Assembly (NCBI GenBank): GCA_036365455.1
Contig: JAWQUS010000023.1
Span: 5,952,001-6,016,000, forward strand
Direction of reading: 5' to 3'
Source of the DNA: Macrosoma leucophasiata
Taxonomy: Eukaryota > Arthropoda > Insecta > Lepidoptera > Hedylidae
DNA length: 64,000 nucleotides
Part shown: positions 1 to 10,764 of the stretch, one piece after another
Position numbering within the stretch: the stretch's first letter is position 1
Layout: every line of letters starts with the position of its first letter
Notes under the pieces: generated by a model
Databases searched by the model: none
What the model was told of the DNA's origin: nothing
Seen by the model: the letters and a program-made list of their open reading frames with translations, nothing else
Program-made: the position numbers and the translations under genes

Positions 1-66
1 AGTGCTGAACACTACCATTTAGTGGCAGATAAATTAGGTAATGCGGTGGTGCCTACGCCCACGAGC
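1..66 (-). mobile_element. SINE-A fragment
   Basis: Reverse-strand 5' part of the SINE-A consensus (GAACACTACCATTTAG, then GCGGTGGTGCCTACGCCC). It is cut by the window edge and lacks the GAGCTCC head hairpin. A second copy in the opposite orientation starts about 50 bp downstream. Confidence 0.75.
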
Positions 67-114
67 AACATTATAACATTATCGTAACCGTCTATACCTA
101 TAGGTACCTTTTTA

Positions 115-388
115 ACTGGTGGTAGAGCTACAGTGACGGAGCTTTCGGGCGTAGGCACCACCTCATTACCTTATATACTTGCCGCTAAATGGTAGTGTTC
201 AGCACTATCGTGTTCCGGTCAGGTGGTAATGTACGGCCCTGTAATTTCCGGCACAGAGACATAACACCAGTGGTAACGCATCTGCATTTTGACCTTGGTC
301 TTTGTGTGGGTGTCTTTAGGCTGCAGTCATCATTTAATATCAATGTGAACTGCATGCTTATTTGCCACTTCCATAACATAAAAAAAAC
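115..388 (+). mobile_element. SINE-A, near full length
   Basis: Runs from the constant 5' boundary ACTGGTGGTAGAGCT to the A-rich 3' end CATAAAAAAA. Consensus blocks are in order: GCGGGCGTAGGCACCACC-like, CCGCTAAATGGTAGTGTTCA, GTTCCGGTCAGGTGGTAATG, TTTCCGGCACAGA and GGCTGCAGTCATC. The open frames across it are accidental. Confidence 0.85.
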
Positions 389-546
389 TATATACTTACA
401 TGGAATAACTTTCTGATTTTGATTTTTATGTAAATTCGACTTCCTTGTGGCATGTCGACACACGTGTGATTCCTTTTTCACCGCTGTCTGTAACAAATAA
501 AAATATACATTAAAAATCAAACAAGCTTGAGAAACGTTCATAAAAC

Positions 547-755
547 GTACGTAACGTCACGCCTTTATTTCCCGAAGAGGTAGGTAGAGGTAAATGCATG
601 CATTCAAGCATACATGCAAACACCCACGATTTGCCGGCTACGTTTTGGCCCATGTAACAGGTGGCGAGCTTGTTGACATCTCCGAGTACATTACCAATCT
701 CCGAGATACTGGGAAACTTCCAGAAAATGGAAAAATCCTAATAGAATCAGAGGTA
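547..755 (-). mobile_element. SINE-B, 5'-truncated
   Basis: Reverse strand of SINE-B: 3' tail (GTAACGTCACGCCT…GAAGAGGTAGGTAGAGG) followed by the body (CGTTTTGGCCCATGTAACAG, TTCCAGAAAATGGAAAAATC). The tRNA-like head is missing. Confidence 0.8.
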
Positions 756-876
756 AATGGACACTATATATGAGTATACCTCTATACTACTAACATCTCT
801 CATGTTAAACTAGAGGTGTGAATGTAAATTCGTCACTATTCTTCGGACTTATAATTTTATGTCATAAAAGCATAGA

Positions 877-1155
877 CCAACACGGGCCACCGGCCGCGGC
901 GAACTAGAGGGCAGTAGCCATAGCGTTTATTACCGATGCAAAACAGTGTCATTTTTTGCGGGAGGGAAATGCGTGCGACACACACGCACACTACAAAAAT
1001 CGTCTATTACTGCGAAACTCACACCTTCACGTTAACAAAATATAGAAACAATTTCACGCACACATTTAAACATCTAGGCAACAGGTATAGGCCCATTTGG
1101 GATTGTACTTTGACAGAGGGGAAAGCCTGCATATGGCTACTCCCCTCCGGTTGCT
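877..1155. mobile_element. MITE family N, copy 1
   Basis: Begins CAACACGGGCCACCGGCCGC and ends at GGCTACTCCCCTCCGG, the inverse of the left-end GAGGGCAGTAGCCATAG. The right TIR is cut short, with the outer GGTGGCCCGTGTTG missing. The body matches the copy at 29225-29515, including ATTTTTTGCGG and GACAGAGGGGAAAGCCTGCA. No transposase. Confidence 0.75.
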
Positions 1156-1453
1156 TTATGCATAAAAGTGACAAAGAAAGTATACAAATCACATTTATTT
1201 CAAGTTAATACTATATATAGCCCTTGAACTTGTTTTGCCTGTGTAATAGTTATGATGGTGTGATTCAATACTAGAACATGATATTGCTGACACTACGAGT
1301 ACTATTGGTGGCAGATAGATTAGGTAATATCCAGTTCTTTTTAAGTGAGTAATGCTGTAATAATCAATTGGGGAAACAGAACTACCTACAAATTTTCTCA
1401 CTTTGTCATAAATATACTCGTATGTAAACACGAAGACAATGTTTTAAATAACT

Positions 1454-2790
1454 TAACCCAAAGGGCGACGCGCGACCCAACTCTATAAATAAAGCGATGT
1501 CTTTTAATCACGTTTATCAAAGCTTGGAGCAGGACTAAATGTCCCGCGTTATTAACGCAGCCGAACCGCCCGGAAACATTTAGCTGCTCCACTGCACATG
1601 ACGAGGGAGCAAATATAGATCAGATATATTAAAATATAATATTTTCAAAGACTGCTTTTGCTTCAGCCTGATTACGTTATTTTTATTTTTGAGATTGCTG
1701 TAGAAAAAATATGTGCAGTTATAATTTATTACGACGGAGACATGTGCAGTTATAATGTACTAGGTACAACGTAGACATACTGCAGGAGACTATGTCTGAA
1801 GTATTGGTAGTTATAGACTCAAAGATCCTATACACAGTATTGGTCCTAAAAACGATTGGAACAATACTTTTTGAATTAAACAATGATTTTGTTTCAAAAT
1901 CGAAAATTCATTGGTAACGTGAAAATAATTAAAAAAAAACAGGTGAAAAACTTGCCCTATTCGTTCCTAACGTGCTCATTATAGTTAGCTATGATTATCA
2001 CTTTTATGCCTTGGATATAGACGTAAATATATATTGAAGTAATGTAAACTTAAAAGCGACTGGCTACCCAACCCTATAAGTAAAGTGATATTATCTATAA
2101 TCACGTTTATCAAAGCTAGGAGCGGCACTAAATGTCCCGCGTTATTAACGCAGCCAAACCGCCCGGAAACATTTAGCTGCTCGGCTGCACATGATGAGAG
2201 AGTAAATATTGATCAGATATGTAAAAGTACAATATTTCAAAGAGATTTATTTGGTTTAGCCTAATTTTATTATTGATATTGGTAAAAAAATGTAACTGTA
2301 GTCATAATGTAGGTACCACAACGTACAGGCGATTAAGACTGACTTTTTACTTGTGAACCCAAAAATCTAACACAGAGCATCATTGAAAATGATTGAAAGA
2401 ATAAATTAAACAATATCTTTGTTTTTACATCGGTAAATAATTGGCACCGTAAAATTTCAACAAAATTTGCCCCATTCGCTCACAACATCTTGTAAACAAA
2501 AAATAAGCGATCAGGGAAACGATATGATGATTGATTTTTCATCATGGATATAGGCGTAAAGTCATGCTAAAATTATTTAATATAAAAAGCGGCGCGCGAC
2601 CCAACCCTATAAATAAAGTGATTTCTTTAATCACGTTTATTAAAACTAGGAGCGGCTTTAAATGTCAGTGTTTTTAACGCAGCCAAACCGCCCGAAAACA
2701 TTAAGCTGCTCGACTGCACATACAGATAACTGACAGTGATAATGAGAGAGCAAAATTAAATATTGATCAGATAAGTAAATATGTTGACCA
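1454..2790. repeat. Family U: three diverged ~570 bp tandem units
   Basis: A conserved core recurs at about 1454-1670, 2050-2270 and 2585-2790: CACGTTTAT, then AAATGTC, TTAACGCAGCC, AACCGCCCG, ACATT(T)AGCTGCTC, then GATCAGATA. Sequence between the first two cores also matches that between the second two (TTGCCC.ATTCG; GGATATAG.CGTAAA), so the unit is the whole ~540-600 bp. In the core, GAGC…CTAAATGT and ACATTTAGCTGCTC are inverted and could pair. No coding potential seen. Confidence 0.75.
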
Positions 2791-2877
2791 TTCATGCATT
2801 TTGACCATCGTTTTTTGTTTAGATATCTATAGTGTGTAGTATTCACTGTCCATCAATGTAAACTGTATGATTGTGCC

Positions 2878-2985
2878 ATCATGCAGCCATACAGACATAC
2901 AGACAAACTGACATGCAGCCAGACCGACTGACATTCAGACAGACAGACATGCAAAGAGACAGACAGACATACATACTTAAGACAG
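2878..2985. repeat. Impure GACA microsatellite
   Basis: Interrupted ACAGACAGACATGCAG-type repeats that run into the 157 bp tandem duplication on the right. Confidence 0.8.
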
Positions 2986-3240
2986 ACAGACTCAAACTCT
3001 CAAACTCAAACATGACGCACAAGTAATTCTACAAGAATTACGTTTTACACAAAGCCATGTCTGAAATGTTCGATGTTACATTACATACAGACAGACCGAC
3101 AGACAGACTGACATGCAGCCAGACAGACTGAGATTCAGACAGACAGACTCAAACTCTCAAACTCAAACATGACGCACAAGTAATTCTACAAGAATTACGT
3201 TTTACACAAAGCCATGTCTGAAATGTTCGATGTTATATTA
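2985..3240. repeat. 157 bp tandem duplication
   Basis: CTCAAACTCTCAAACTCAAA followed by the ~95 bp through ATGTCTGAAATGTTCGATGT occurs at 2991 and again at 3148 almost unchanged. The GACA tracts at the edges are a likely cause of slippage or unequal exchange. Confidence 0.85.
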
Positions 3241-3545
3241 CATTAACGATGTTACAATAACGATTGGAAACCGAACTCGAGAAGTCCAGCGCCATTATTG
3301 AAATACTTAAGTGGAAATTGCGAACGACCACTAAAGTACATCTCAGCGTTCGCCCAGTTTTAAGGCTGGCCTTTTACTACTGGAGATAATATTTATGTTA
3401 TGTATCTTAAGCTACATATTACATTTTACGCTGACTATCAGGTATTACTTGAGAGAGTCTTTGAATAATAGCGTATGTAATAGAGTTGGTCACTCATGTA
3501 TGAAAAAAAAGTTACCAAATTTATTTTGACTCTATTTGATTATAT
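3241..3545. other. No recognised feature
   Basis: AT-rich sequence without a supported ORF or repeat. Confidence 0.5.
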
Positions 3546-3549
3546 TGAC

Positions 3550-3695
3550 GACGAGCCCCACACCGGAACATATATTTGTATGGCCTACAGATATTTGTTT
3601 TGTGTCTGGGGGGTTTGTGTGTGTGTTGTATGTGTACAACGGCACCCACGACACAGATTTATACCTAGTATAGGGCTGTGAGTGTAAGGTGTAGT
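3550..3695 (+). mobile_element. SINE-E, head-truncated
   Basis: Matches the SINE-E body: CACCGGAACA, TTTGTATGGCCTACAGATAT, TGTGTTGTATGTGTACAACG, GCACCCACGACACAG, GGGCTGTGAGTGTAAG. The tRNA-like head is missing. Confidence 0.8.
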
Positions 3696-4674
3696 GAAGT
3701 GCGATTTTTTTTGTTGTAGTGAATAAAAACGTAACCCACCTTCACTCATAATGAAATAGCCAAAATTATGCCTCTAAGTATCCTCCTTTCACCCGCGCAT
3801 CGACTTAGAATATTTGAAATTTTATGTATATTTGGTTTTTATTTTTTAACAGAATAGAACAAGAACTAGAAATAGAATTAGAATAGAATAGTTATTGAAT
3901 GTTACAACAAAAGATAGTTATGTTATACGAAACAAAATAAGTGACATTCAAATAGCTTTAAAATCTTTCTCGCGCTCAACCTGTAAATATGGCAAAGTTA
4001 TTTTCTGTCACAACATATTCCTAAACCATCTGGGAAGATACATGTTAACATCTATCAGTAGTAATATAGTCGTTATTAAATTAAATAATTTAGTTGCATA
4101 TGATTTTAACACATTACACCTTAAATTAAAATGCATATCTTAGAAGTTGTGGCAAAAAATAGCGCGGGAAAAGAAATTAAATTCAAACGCGTTGCTCAAT
4201 GCACACCGATAATGGGATCCGCCTGTTCTTTTTTATTTTATGTTCAGGCCATAGCTTACATGTACGATATATTAATTGTATGGCAGAACGAAGTGTGCTG
4301 GGTCAGCTAGTATTATGTAAATAAAATATCTTTTTATTTTCAATAAGTATTTACTATTCAACAACTTTGTATCAAATGCACAAATAAATTGAAAGCTATT
4401 TACACCCACTTAGTCTGCAGTACCTAGGTACCTGTAAATGAGCAGACGTAGTAATGGCGTCCAAAAGGAACGCGATATGTTTGCAGAACACAAGTGGGTA
4501 TTATTCACAGTTAGTTAGTGATAGCTTTATTTCAGGGTGAAAGTACGAGGATATTGTGTCGGTTTTTTGTTATGAGATAGCAAACAAGCGTAAATAAAAA
4601 AATCACATTAGTGTGATTTTTTGAAAAATTACATCGGTGTTTTATTGTGACGGTGAAATCATGTAAACGGTTTA
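3696..4674. other. Unannotated AT-rich stretch
   Basis: Contains an unrecognised 82-codon frame (3895-4143, +) with no domain and no splice context. GTGCTGGGTCAGCTAGTATTA near 4297 resembles a Helitron-type 3' end (CTAG). Nothing else can be supported. Confidence 0.4.
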
Positions 4675-4835
4675 CGTTCTTTAACGTGTTCCTGCACCTG
4701 TGTGCGTAGCACGTAGAAAATACCACCCGTCGCCCGTAAGAAGGGGTGATGCAGGGAAATCGGGCGGGACGTCGAAGTGTCCATTCTATACGTAGTATTA
4801 TTACATATTCTCTGGTAGTGGTCAGCTACCACTAG
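4675..4835 (+). mobile_element. Repeat AA, partial copy
   Basis: Shares CCTGTGTGCGTAGCACGTA, AATCGGGCGGGACGTCGAAG, TGTCCATTCTATACGTAGTA and TTACATATTCTCTGG with the copies at 15385-15620, 52907-53135 and 53810-54030. Non-coding; class unknown. Confidence 0.75.
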
Positions 4836-5110
4836 ACTAGAGGCAGTTACCACCAATCTTAAACTTCTGCATTATTTGCCAATCAATAGTAACAATCAAT
4901 AGACGAACAAAGCTTGTTGTCTCGATATTGAATATCAAAAGGAGCCATTTTCATTTACTCGAAGTTGTCCGTGTCAAAGTACACCGGGGGTATTCCGAAA
5001 TGAAAATCCGAATCTGCTTAGTATTCACGTAAAGAAAACATTTTACAAAACCCGTTCAATACCCTTTTATTAAATAAATTGAGAATGTGGACATTGGAAA
5101 CATATTGCAT

Positions 5111-5408
5111 ACTGGTGGTAGAGCTCCAGTGACGGAGCTCGCGGGCGTAGGCACCACCGCATTACCTAATATACTTGCCGCTAAATGGTAGTGTTCAGAA
5201 CTATCGTGTTCCGGTCAGGTGGTAATGTACGGCCCTGTCATTTCCGGCACAGATGCATACCACCTTAGGCCTCAGGAGTGGTAACGCATCTGCATTTTTT
5301 GCAGATATCTATACTTTGTGTGGGTATCTATACCTATAGGCTGCAGTCATCACTTAACATCAATGTAAACTGCATGCTTGTTTGGCACTTCAATTACAAA
5401 AAAAAAAA
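5111..5408 (+). mobile_element. SINE-A, full length
   Basis: ACTGGTGGTAGAGCTCCAGT to the A-run. The head palindrome GAGCTCC-AGTGAC-GGAGCTC is intact. Confidence 0.9.
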
Positions 5409-5635
5409 TTGTTGGGGAATCTTCCTCGGTTCCTAAATCGGTAACGTCGGATGGGATTCACCCACGGTAGCTAGCTGATTCTAAAATTTTATCCGCCGCC
5501 GCCAGGCTTAGATGCCTGCTAGTAGTTACAGTGTTAATTAAGAGTCCTAACCAAATACACATAAATATACAATAATTTAAAAACCTAAACTCACCCCTTT
5601 TACCGCCCGCACCGCTAACTAGCACACACTTTTTT

Positions 5636-5923
5636 ACTGGTGGTAGAGCTCCAGTGACGGAGCTCGCGGGCGTAGGCACCACCGCATTACCTGATTTACT
5701 TGCCGCTAAATGGTAGTGTTCAGCACTATCGTGTTCCGGTCAGGTGGTAATGTACGGCCCTGTAATTTCCGGCACAGAGGCATAACACCTTAGGCCTCAG
5801 GAGTGGTAACGCATTTGCATTTTGACCTTGGTCTTTGTGTGGGTGTCTATAGGCTGCAGTCATCACTTAACATCAATGTGAACTGCATGCTTGTTTGCCA
5901 CTTCAATTACATAAAAAAAAAAA
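5636..5923 (+). mobile_element. SINE-A, full length
   Basis: Head palindrome intact, all consensus blocks in order, and an A-run after TTACAT. It lies 230 bp after the preceding copy in the same orientation, separated by unrelated sequence, so these are two insertions and not a tandem pair. Confidence 0.92.
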
Positions 5924-6430
5924 CTTCCTTTCGTTTTCTGATCTGAACTGAATAATCTGAATATTCTTCCGCGACCGCGAGTTCAAGAGTGGCGAAAAAA
6001 CCGACCCTCTTTTTTCTTCATTTTAAAATAGCGCGTCACTCGCGCGGCTCCAAATACGCGGGCGCGCGTTTGGCGGTAAATTTAAGGTACCCAATAAACT
6101 ACTAGAGAGAGGGGAATAAACATACACAAACTACTGCGATAGATAAAGATGCATGACTGCCCGCGAATATCTATGGCCAATAGAAAATATTGAAATAAAG
6201 GTAGTACCAATAGCAGCATACAAATTTTGTCACTCAATGTTGGTAACAATACTAAACAAAAATAAAAATGCAGAATGTGAAATTAGAGGGAAGTTCATGG
6301 TATAATCTCGGATTCTGATTGCCGTTACCGAGTGGTAAAATTTAAATTATAAAGCTTGAGGCCGGTTCGATATCCTTTTGAAATCAATTGTTATCTTCAT
6401 CAAAGGAAAGTCAGGGCCCGTACTATAAAA
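5924..6430. other. Unannotated; short CpG-rich patch at 5965-6085
   Basis: CGCGACCGCGAGTTC, GCGCGTCACTCGCGCGGC and CGCGGGCGCGCGTTTGG stand out from the AT-rich surroundings. No ORF, TATA box or initiator could be tied to it. It may be an old repeat or a regulatory patch. Confidence 0.35.
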
Positions 6431-6435
6431 ATAAT

Positions 6436-6571
6436 GTGGGTGCCGTTGTACAACACATACCTATACTCGAAATAGATATCTGTACTGTGGGTGCCGTTGC
6501 ATACACATAACACAACATACACAATCACCCAGACTCGAAACAGATATCTGTAGACCCTATAAATATTTTTC
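6436..6571 (-). mobile_element. SINE-E body, two partial copies
   Basis: GTGGGTGCCGTTG occurs at 6437 and 6487, each followed by the reverse of the SINE-E body ending GAAA(T/C)AGATATCTGTA. This is an internal tandem duplication within a fragment. Confidence 0.7.
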
Positions 6572-6628
6572 ACCTAAATCTTCATAATAATATGCTCAAT
6601 ATTTATTCTAGTTGTTTAAAAATCTTTA

Positions 6629-6906
6629 CTACTACTACGCTGAGGTCCTGGGTTCGATTCCCGGGTAGGGGGTTATCAGAGATAATGGTGCAAAGTCTTT
6701 TATCTCTGGATCTATTGGGCTTTTTCCATTTTTTGGAAATTTCCTAATACCTCGAAGTTTGGTAATGTGCCCGGAGATGTTAACAGGCTTGCCACCTGTT
6801 ACATGGGCCAAAACGTAACCGGCGAATCGTGGGTGTATGCATGTATGCTTGAATGCAAGCATTAACCCCTGCCTGCCCCTTCGGGGATTACAGGCGTGTG
6901 TTACGT
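6629..6906 (+). mobile_element. SINE-B, nearly complete
   Basis: Retains the pol III B-box-like GGTTCGATTCCCGGGTAGG and the full body and tail (CTTCGGGGATTACAGGCGTG). The A-box side is missing beyond ACTACTACGCTGAGG. Confidence 0.88.
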
Positions 6907-7693
6907 AAAAATCTTAAAATAAAAAGAGATCAAATGCAAAAAGTGAATTATACTTACGTACAAGTGCAGAAAACTAGAGTACTCATATAATATAAAAATA
7001 CATTTAGTGCGCCAACCATTTGGCAGCAGCACTCCGCGATAGTGTCGGGCATAAAACTTGAGAGCAAGCCTGATTCGACAGATGTAACTTATCAAAACTA
7101 TTGGCTGTGCAGGCGGTGGTGACGTCTATTGAACTATTGAACTGGAACCGTACTGTTATTGGTAAACGTTGATTTACTCAGATTATACAGATCTTGTTTA
7201 GCTTATAACTTCATGTTTATTTTCATAGAGAATTATCCAGAAACCGAGAGTATGGTCAGTGTCATATTTATGCCTATAACTTTCGGTTTGAGGATATGCA
7301 ATTTTTATGTTTAAAGCTGCATATTTCAGAATGTATATAAGTCAGTGATGTATTGTAGTCTAGGACCAAAATAATTAAGGCTCAAGCAGTAATTTTACAA
7401 ACTCTGGCACATAAAAGGAAAAATATTCCATTTGACAGCAGCGCTCTATGAGCGTGTACGACATAAAATTTGAGAGCCTTCGACAGATGTAACTATTAAA
7501 ACTATTGGTTCTATAGGCAGGGGTGACATTAATTGAACTATTCAATAGTACCCTTTTACCTTACTGTTCATGGTACGCATAAAATCATTCAGATTCTACT
7601 GGATTTTTTAGTTTGATAATTTAATTATTTGGGCGCGGTAGGGACGTCACTTGAACTACTCACTGGGATCAATACGATACAAAAAAAATTGTA

Positions 7694-7783
7694 ACCAAGA
7701 CCGACGACTTAACGTGCCCTCCGAAGAACGGAAACGCGCATTTTAATTTGCCACTAGCGGTCACCCATCACACGCCCGACGAT
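7694..7783 (+). mobile_element. Interspersed repeat CC, fragment
   Basis: ACCGACGACTTAACGTGCCC, GCCACTAGCGGTCACCCATC and the surrounding bases match part of the larger copy at 24385-24735. Confidence 0.75.
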
Positions 7784-8205
7784 GATGATGGTGATGTTGA
7801 TGGAGGTGATGATGAAGAAGATGATGATGATGACGGTGATGATGTTCATGACACGCATAATTATATGAACATCTCCTTTATCATCATCACTCATCATCAT
7901 CATCTTTATCATAATCACCCCCATCATCATTATCACCTCCATCATCATCTCCTACATCAGCATCTCTTCCATCATCATCACCTTGATCATCATCCCCTCC
8001 ATCATAATCATCTTCATAATCACCTCCATCATCTTCACCACCACCATCTTCACCACCACCATCATCAACACCATCATTATCACCACCATCATCACCGCCA
8101 TCATCATCACCACCATCATTATTACCATCATCACCACGGTCATCATCACCTCCATCATCATCACCTCTATCATCACCTACATCATCATCACCTCCGTCAT
8201 CATTT
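7777..8205. repeat. Long impure ATG/CAT trinucleotide microsatellite
   Basis: About 430 bp, first GATGATGATGGTG-type and then CATCATCACC-type, so the two halves are inverted and can pair. Open frames here encode only low-complexity H/I/M/D runs and should not be called genes. Confidence 0.95.
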
Positions 8206-8760
8206 CCTTTCAAGTGTGCTATGAAATTTGAGTGTTCCCTCGATTTCTCCACATGATTTCTGACATCTTGACATGGTGACAATGGGACCACCTGTGAGGT
8301 ATACCCCTTCAAACAAAAAAAAATGACCAAATTGGTACAGGCGTTTTCGAACAATCGCGGTTTATAATAACAACGTTTTAAACAAACGTGTAACTATTAT
8401 TAGTGTTATTACAGTAAAAGTAGGTATTTCAACTAAGAAGGTGCCATATATAGTCTTCATCATCAGTTCCACTTCATCAAATTGTGTCTTCCGAAAGCAA
8501 ACACACGGAACATTATATAATATCGAAAACCTTTCAAGTGTGCTATGAAATTTGAAGAGTTCCCTCGATTTCTCCAGGATCCCATCATCACATATTGACA
8601 TGGTTACAATGGGACCAACTGTGAGGCACACTCTTTCAAACAAAACCAAAATTATCCAAATCGGTACAGGCGTTTTCAAATTATCGGTGAATATAAATAA
8701 AAAAAAAAAAAGATCCGGACGAATTGAGAACCTCCTCCTTTTTTTGGAAGTCGGTTAATA
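8205..8760. repeat. Direct repeat pair (8205-8390 and 8528-8760)
   Basis: CTTTCAAGTGTGCTATGAAA, TTCCCTCGATTTCTCCA, CAATGGGACCA and GGTACAGGCGTTTTC occur in both copies about 320 bp apart. The second ends in the common lepidopteran motif GAATTGAGAACCTCCTCC…GAAGTCGGTTAA, seen in reverse near 49920. Confidence 0.75.
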
Positions 8761-9196
8761 AATGGAATAATAAAAAAATCTAAAAAAAGTACGTCCATGT
8801 GTTTATGTTTTAGAACCATTTTATATAAAAAAACAAATACGCCAACCATTTGGTACCAGCGTCATACGATAGTGTCGGACCGAACATAAAACTTAAGAGC
8901 GGGCTTGGTTCGACAGACGTAACTTATCAAAACTATTGGCTCGGCAGGCGGCAGTGACGTCAATAGAACTGCTGAACTGGAACCGAGTTGCAGTTAGTTT
9001 ATTTTGAATTGTTTAAATTCTACTAAAGTTTTCATGACATGTGTGTAACTAACTTTAATAATATATATGTTACTTTCTTTAAAGAACAGTTCTGTACAAT
9101 CTGAAACTATGAGCCTCAGATATCAAATTTTGATATAAAGAGCAACGTAGTGCGACTTATTTAGACACTAAGGGTGAGATTCACAGGCCGTACTAC

Positions 9197-9303
9197 GACT
9201 TTACTTTGAGCAAAGTACGCTAAAAATAAAATTCGCTGTCTTTAAACTGTCAGTAAAGTATGAGTTTTGACAGTTCTAAGCGTACTTTGCTCAAAGTAAA
9301 GTC
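9197..9303. repeat. Perfect 25 bp inverted repeat
   Basis: The arms 9197-9221 (from GACTTTACTTTGAGC) and 9279-9303 are exact reverse complements. Flanking GGCCGTACTAC and AGTGCGGTC suggest longer degenerate TIRs, so this may be a small MITE of ~130-150 bp. Confidence 0.8.
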
Positions 9304-9445
9304 AAAGTGCGGTCAAGAAAGAAAATTAAAGTTGTTCAATACTTTGGCACCAACTCTCTCCGCGGACATATAATAGTTGTAACTTATCAAAACAATTGGC
9401 TCTGCAGGAATTTTTAAATGATGTCACAATATCAATAGAATTTAG

Positions 9446-9486
9446 GTTATTGCATTTACTACCGTCCTGGTAGTAAATGCAATAAC
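9446..9486. repeat. Perfect 18 bp hairpin
   Basis: GTTATTGCATTTACTACC and its exact reverse complement, separated by GTCCT. Strong cruciform potential. A transcription terminator is unlikely in this setting. Confidence 0.85.
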
Positions 9487-9543
9487 GCGGGGTAGGAAGC
9501 AGCGTCCTGCGATAAAACTACAGCGTTAATCGATTTATAAGAC

Positions 9544-9719
9544 ACTAGCGACCCGCACCGGCTTCGCGCGGTTGTAATTTTACCTACCCTCTCCTATTCA
9601 TCTTAGCGTGATGTTATATAGCCTAAAGCCTTCCTCGATAAATGACCAGTAGTTCCTGAGATTAGTGCGTTCAAGCAAACAAACAAACAAACTCTTCAGC
9701 TTTGTAATATTAGTATAGA
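9544..9719 (-). mobile_element. Helitron-like non-autonomous element
   Basis: On the minus strand it starts TCTATACTAATATTAC after an A and ends CGCTAG before a T. That is the TC…CTAG, A^T-target layout of Helitrons. A CCGC…GCGG stem lies just before the CTAG end. 176 bp, non-coding. Confidence 0.65.
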
Positions 9720-9730
9720 TTCAAATCATA

Positions 9731-9797
9731 GAGCACCATGGGCCACCGGCCTCCGCGGCGGACCGGAGGGGAGTAGCCATAGCGACTATTACCCACC
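9731..9797. mobile_element. MITE family N, one end only
   Basis: GGGCCACCGGCCTCCGCGGC and CCGGAGGGGAGTAGCCATAG match the left TIR of family N. Confidence 0.65.
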
Positions 9798-9817
9798 TAT
9801 ACCTATATTACCTATAA

Positions 9818-9894
9818 TAATATAACATCACGCTAAGACGAATAGGAGAGGGTAGGTAACATTTAAACCGCGCGAAGCCGGGGCGGGGCGCTAG
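9818..9894 (+). mobile_element. Helitron-like 3' end
   Basis: Inverted copy of the 3' half of the 9544-9719 element, ending GGGGCGCTAG|T. The two form a ~78 bp inverted repeat. Confidence 0.6.
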
Positions 9895-10764
9895 TGGTAA
9901 AATACAAATATTAAAACAAAAAAATGGAATACAATTTACATATATCTCGAGTTTAACTTTACTGGTACCTGTCCAAAAATCCAACAAAGAAAAGTATAAA
10001 AATCACCTTTGTCTCATACCGTTCAAGGGACATTACCGTATCTTATGTCTTCCAACCAGGGGGAAGTTGGATACGTTCCAAAAAGCATGTGGAAATAATC
10101 CAGATATTAACTGTTATTATCAGCGCGCAACTAAATATTACGAAACATTAATATCATTATCAAAATGTGTACTTATGTTTTAATTTTTTAATGTAATGAT
10201 GATGGGAAATAAGTATGCAGTTCATATTGATGACAAATGAATAGGTACTGCATGAATAGGTATGCGGGGTTTGAACTGGGAAGAGAAACAGGATACACAT
10301 GCACGTACCTCAGGCTGAACAGGCGACGTAGCTACGGCGCGTAAGCGAGCCGGGGCGCGCACAAATCCTTCGGGATCACTCTTCCCGCGTTCGGGAACTC
10401 ACTTTCACACGTGTTCAATTAGCGGGGCGATATACGGAGCACAGGAGCACAATACAGCGTGCTCACGTTAATATTTAGCGGTATGTTCAATAATATTTAG
10501 TACACAAAAACACAAAGTCCCAGGGCGGTTTTAGCAACGCATAGCGGCGCGTGCGGCGGTTAGAAGACGACTGGGCTCTTCTCACGCCCTCTGGCGGTGT
10601 TGCGGTGCATGTGCGGAAACAGAGGGATGTATAGATAGGTGTAAGGATATAGGTGTAGGTGTCGCATAAGTCCTTAATTGGGTTTTATTATAACTGGCGT
10701 TACCACACGTCGTTAGACAAGTGCTCCAAAAGTATAAGGAATACAATAAAGTACCTAGGAACAA
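9895..10764. other. Unannotated; GC-rich patch at 10310-10610
   Basis: CGACGTAGCTACGGCGCG, GAGCCGGGGCGCGCAC and GGCGCGTGCGGCGGTTAG lie in an AT-rich region. No reading frame with recognisable similarity and no core promoter could be assigned. Confidence 0.35.

Larger units (their letters stand above)
7003..9445. repeat. Family T: four or five diverged local repeats
   Basis: A ~155 bp motif recurs in direct orientation at about 7003-7155, 7424-7560, 8835-8995 and 9346-9445, with a remnant at 7625-7672. Shared words: CAACCATTTGG, CGATAGTGTCGG, CATAAAACTT, TTCGACAGA.GTAACT, CAAAACTATTGG and TGACGTC.AT.GAACT. Copies differ strongly, so the array is old. Microsatellite and other repeats have been inserted between them. 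Confidence 0.7.

Noticed and set aside
2878..3240. CRISPR-like array
   Set aside because: GACA microsatellite plus one tandem duplication; no regular repeat-spacer structure, and a eukaryotic setting.
7748..8354. His/Asp-rich proteins of ~155 residues
   Set aside because: Low-complexity translation of the CAT/ATG microsatellite on both strands.
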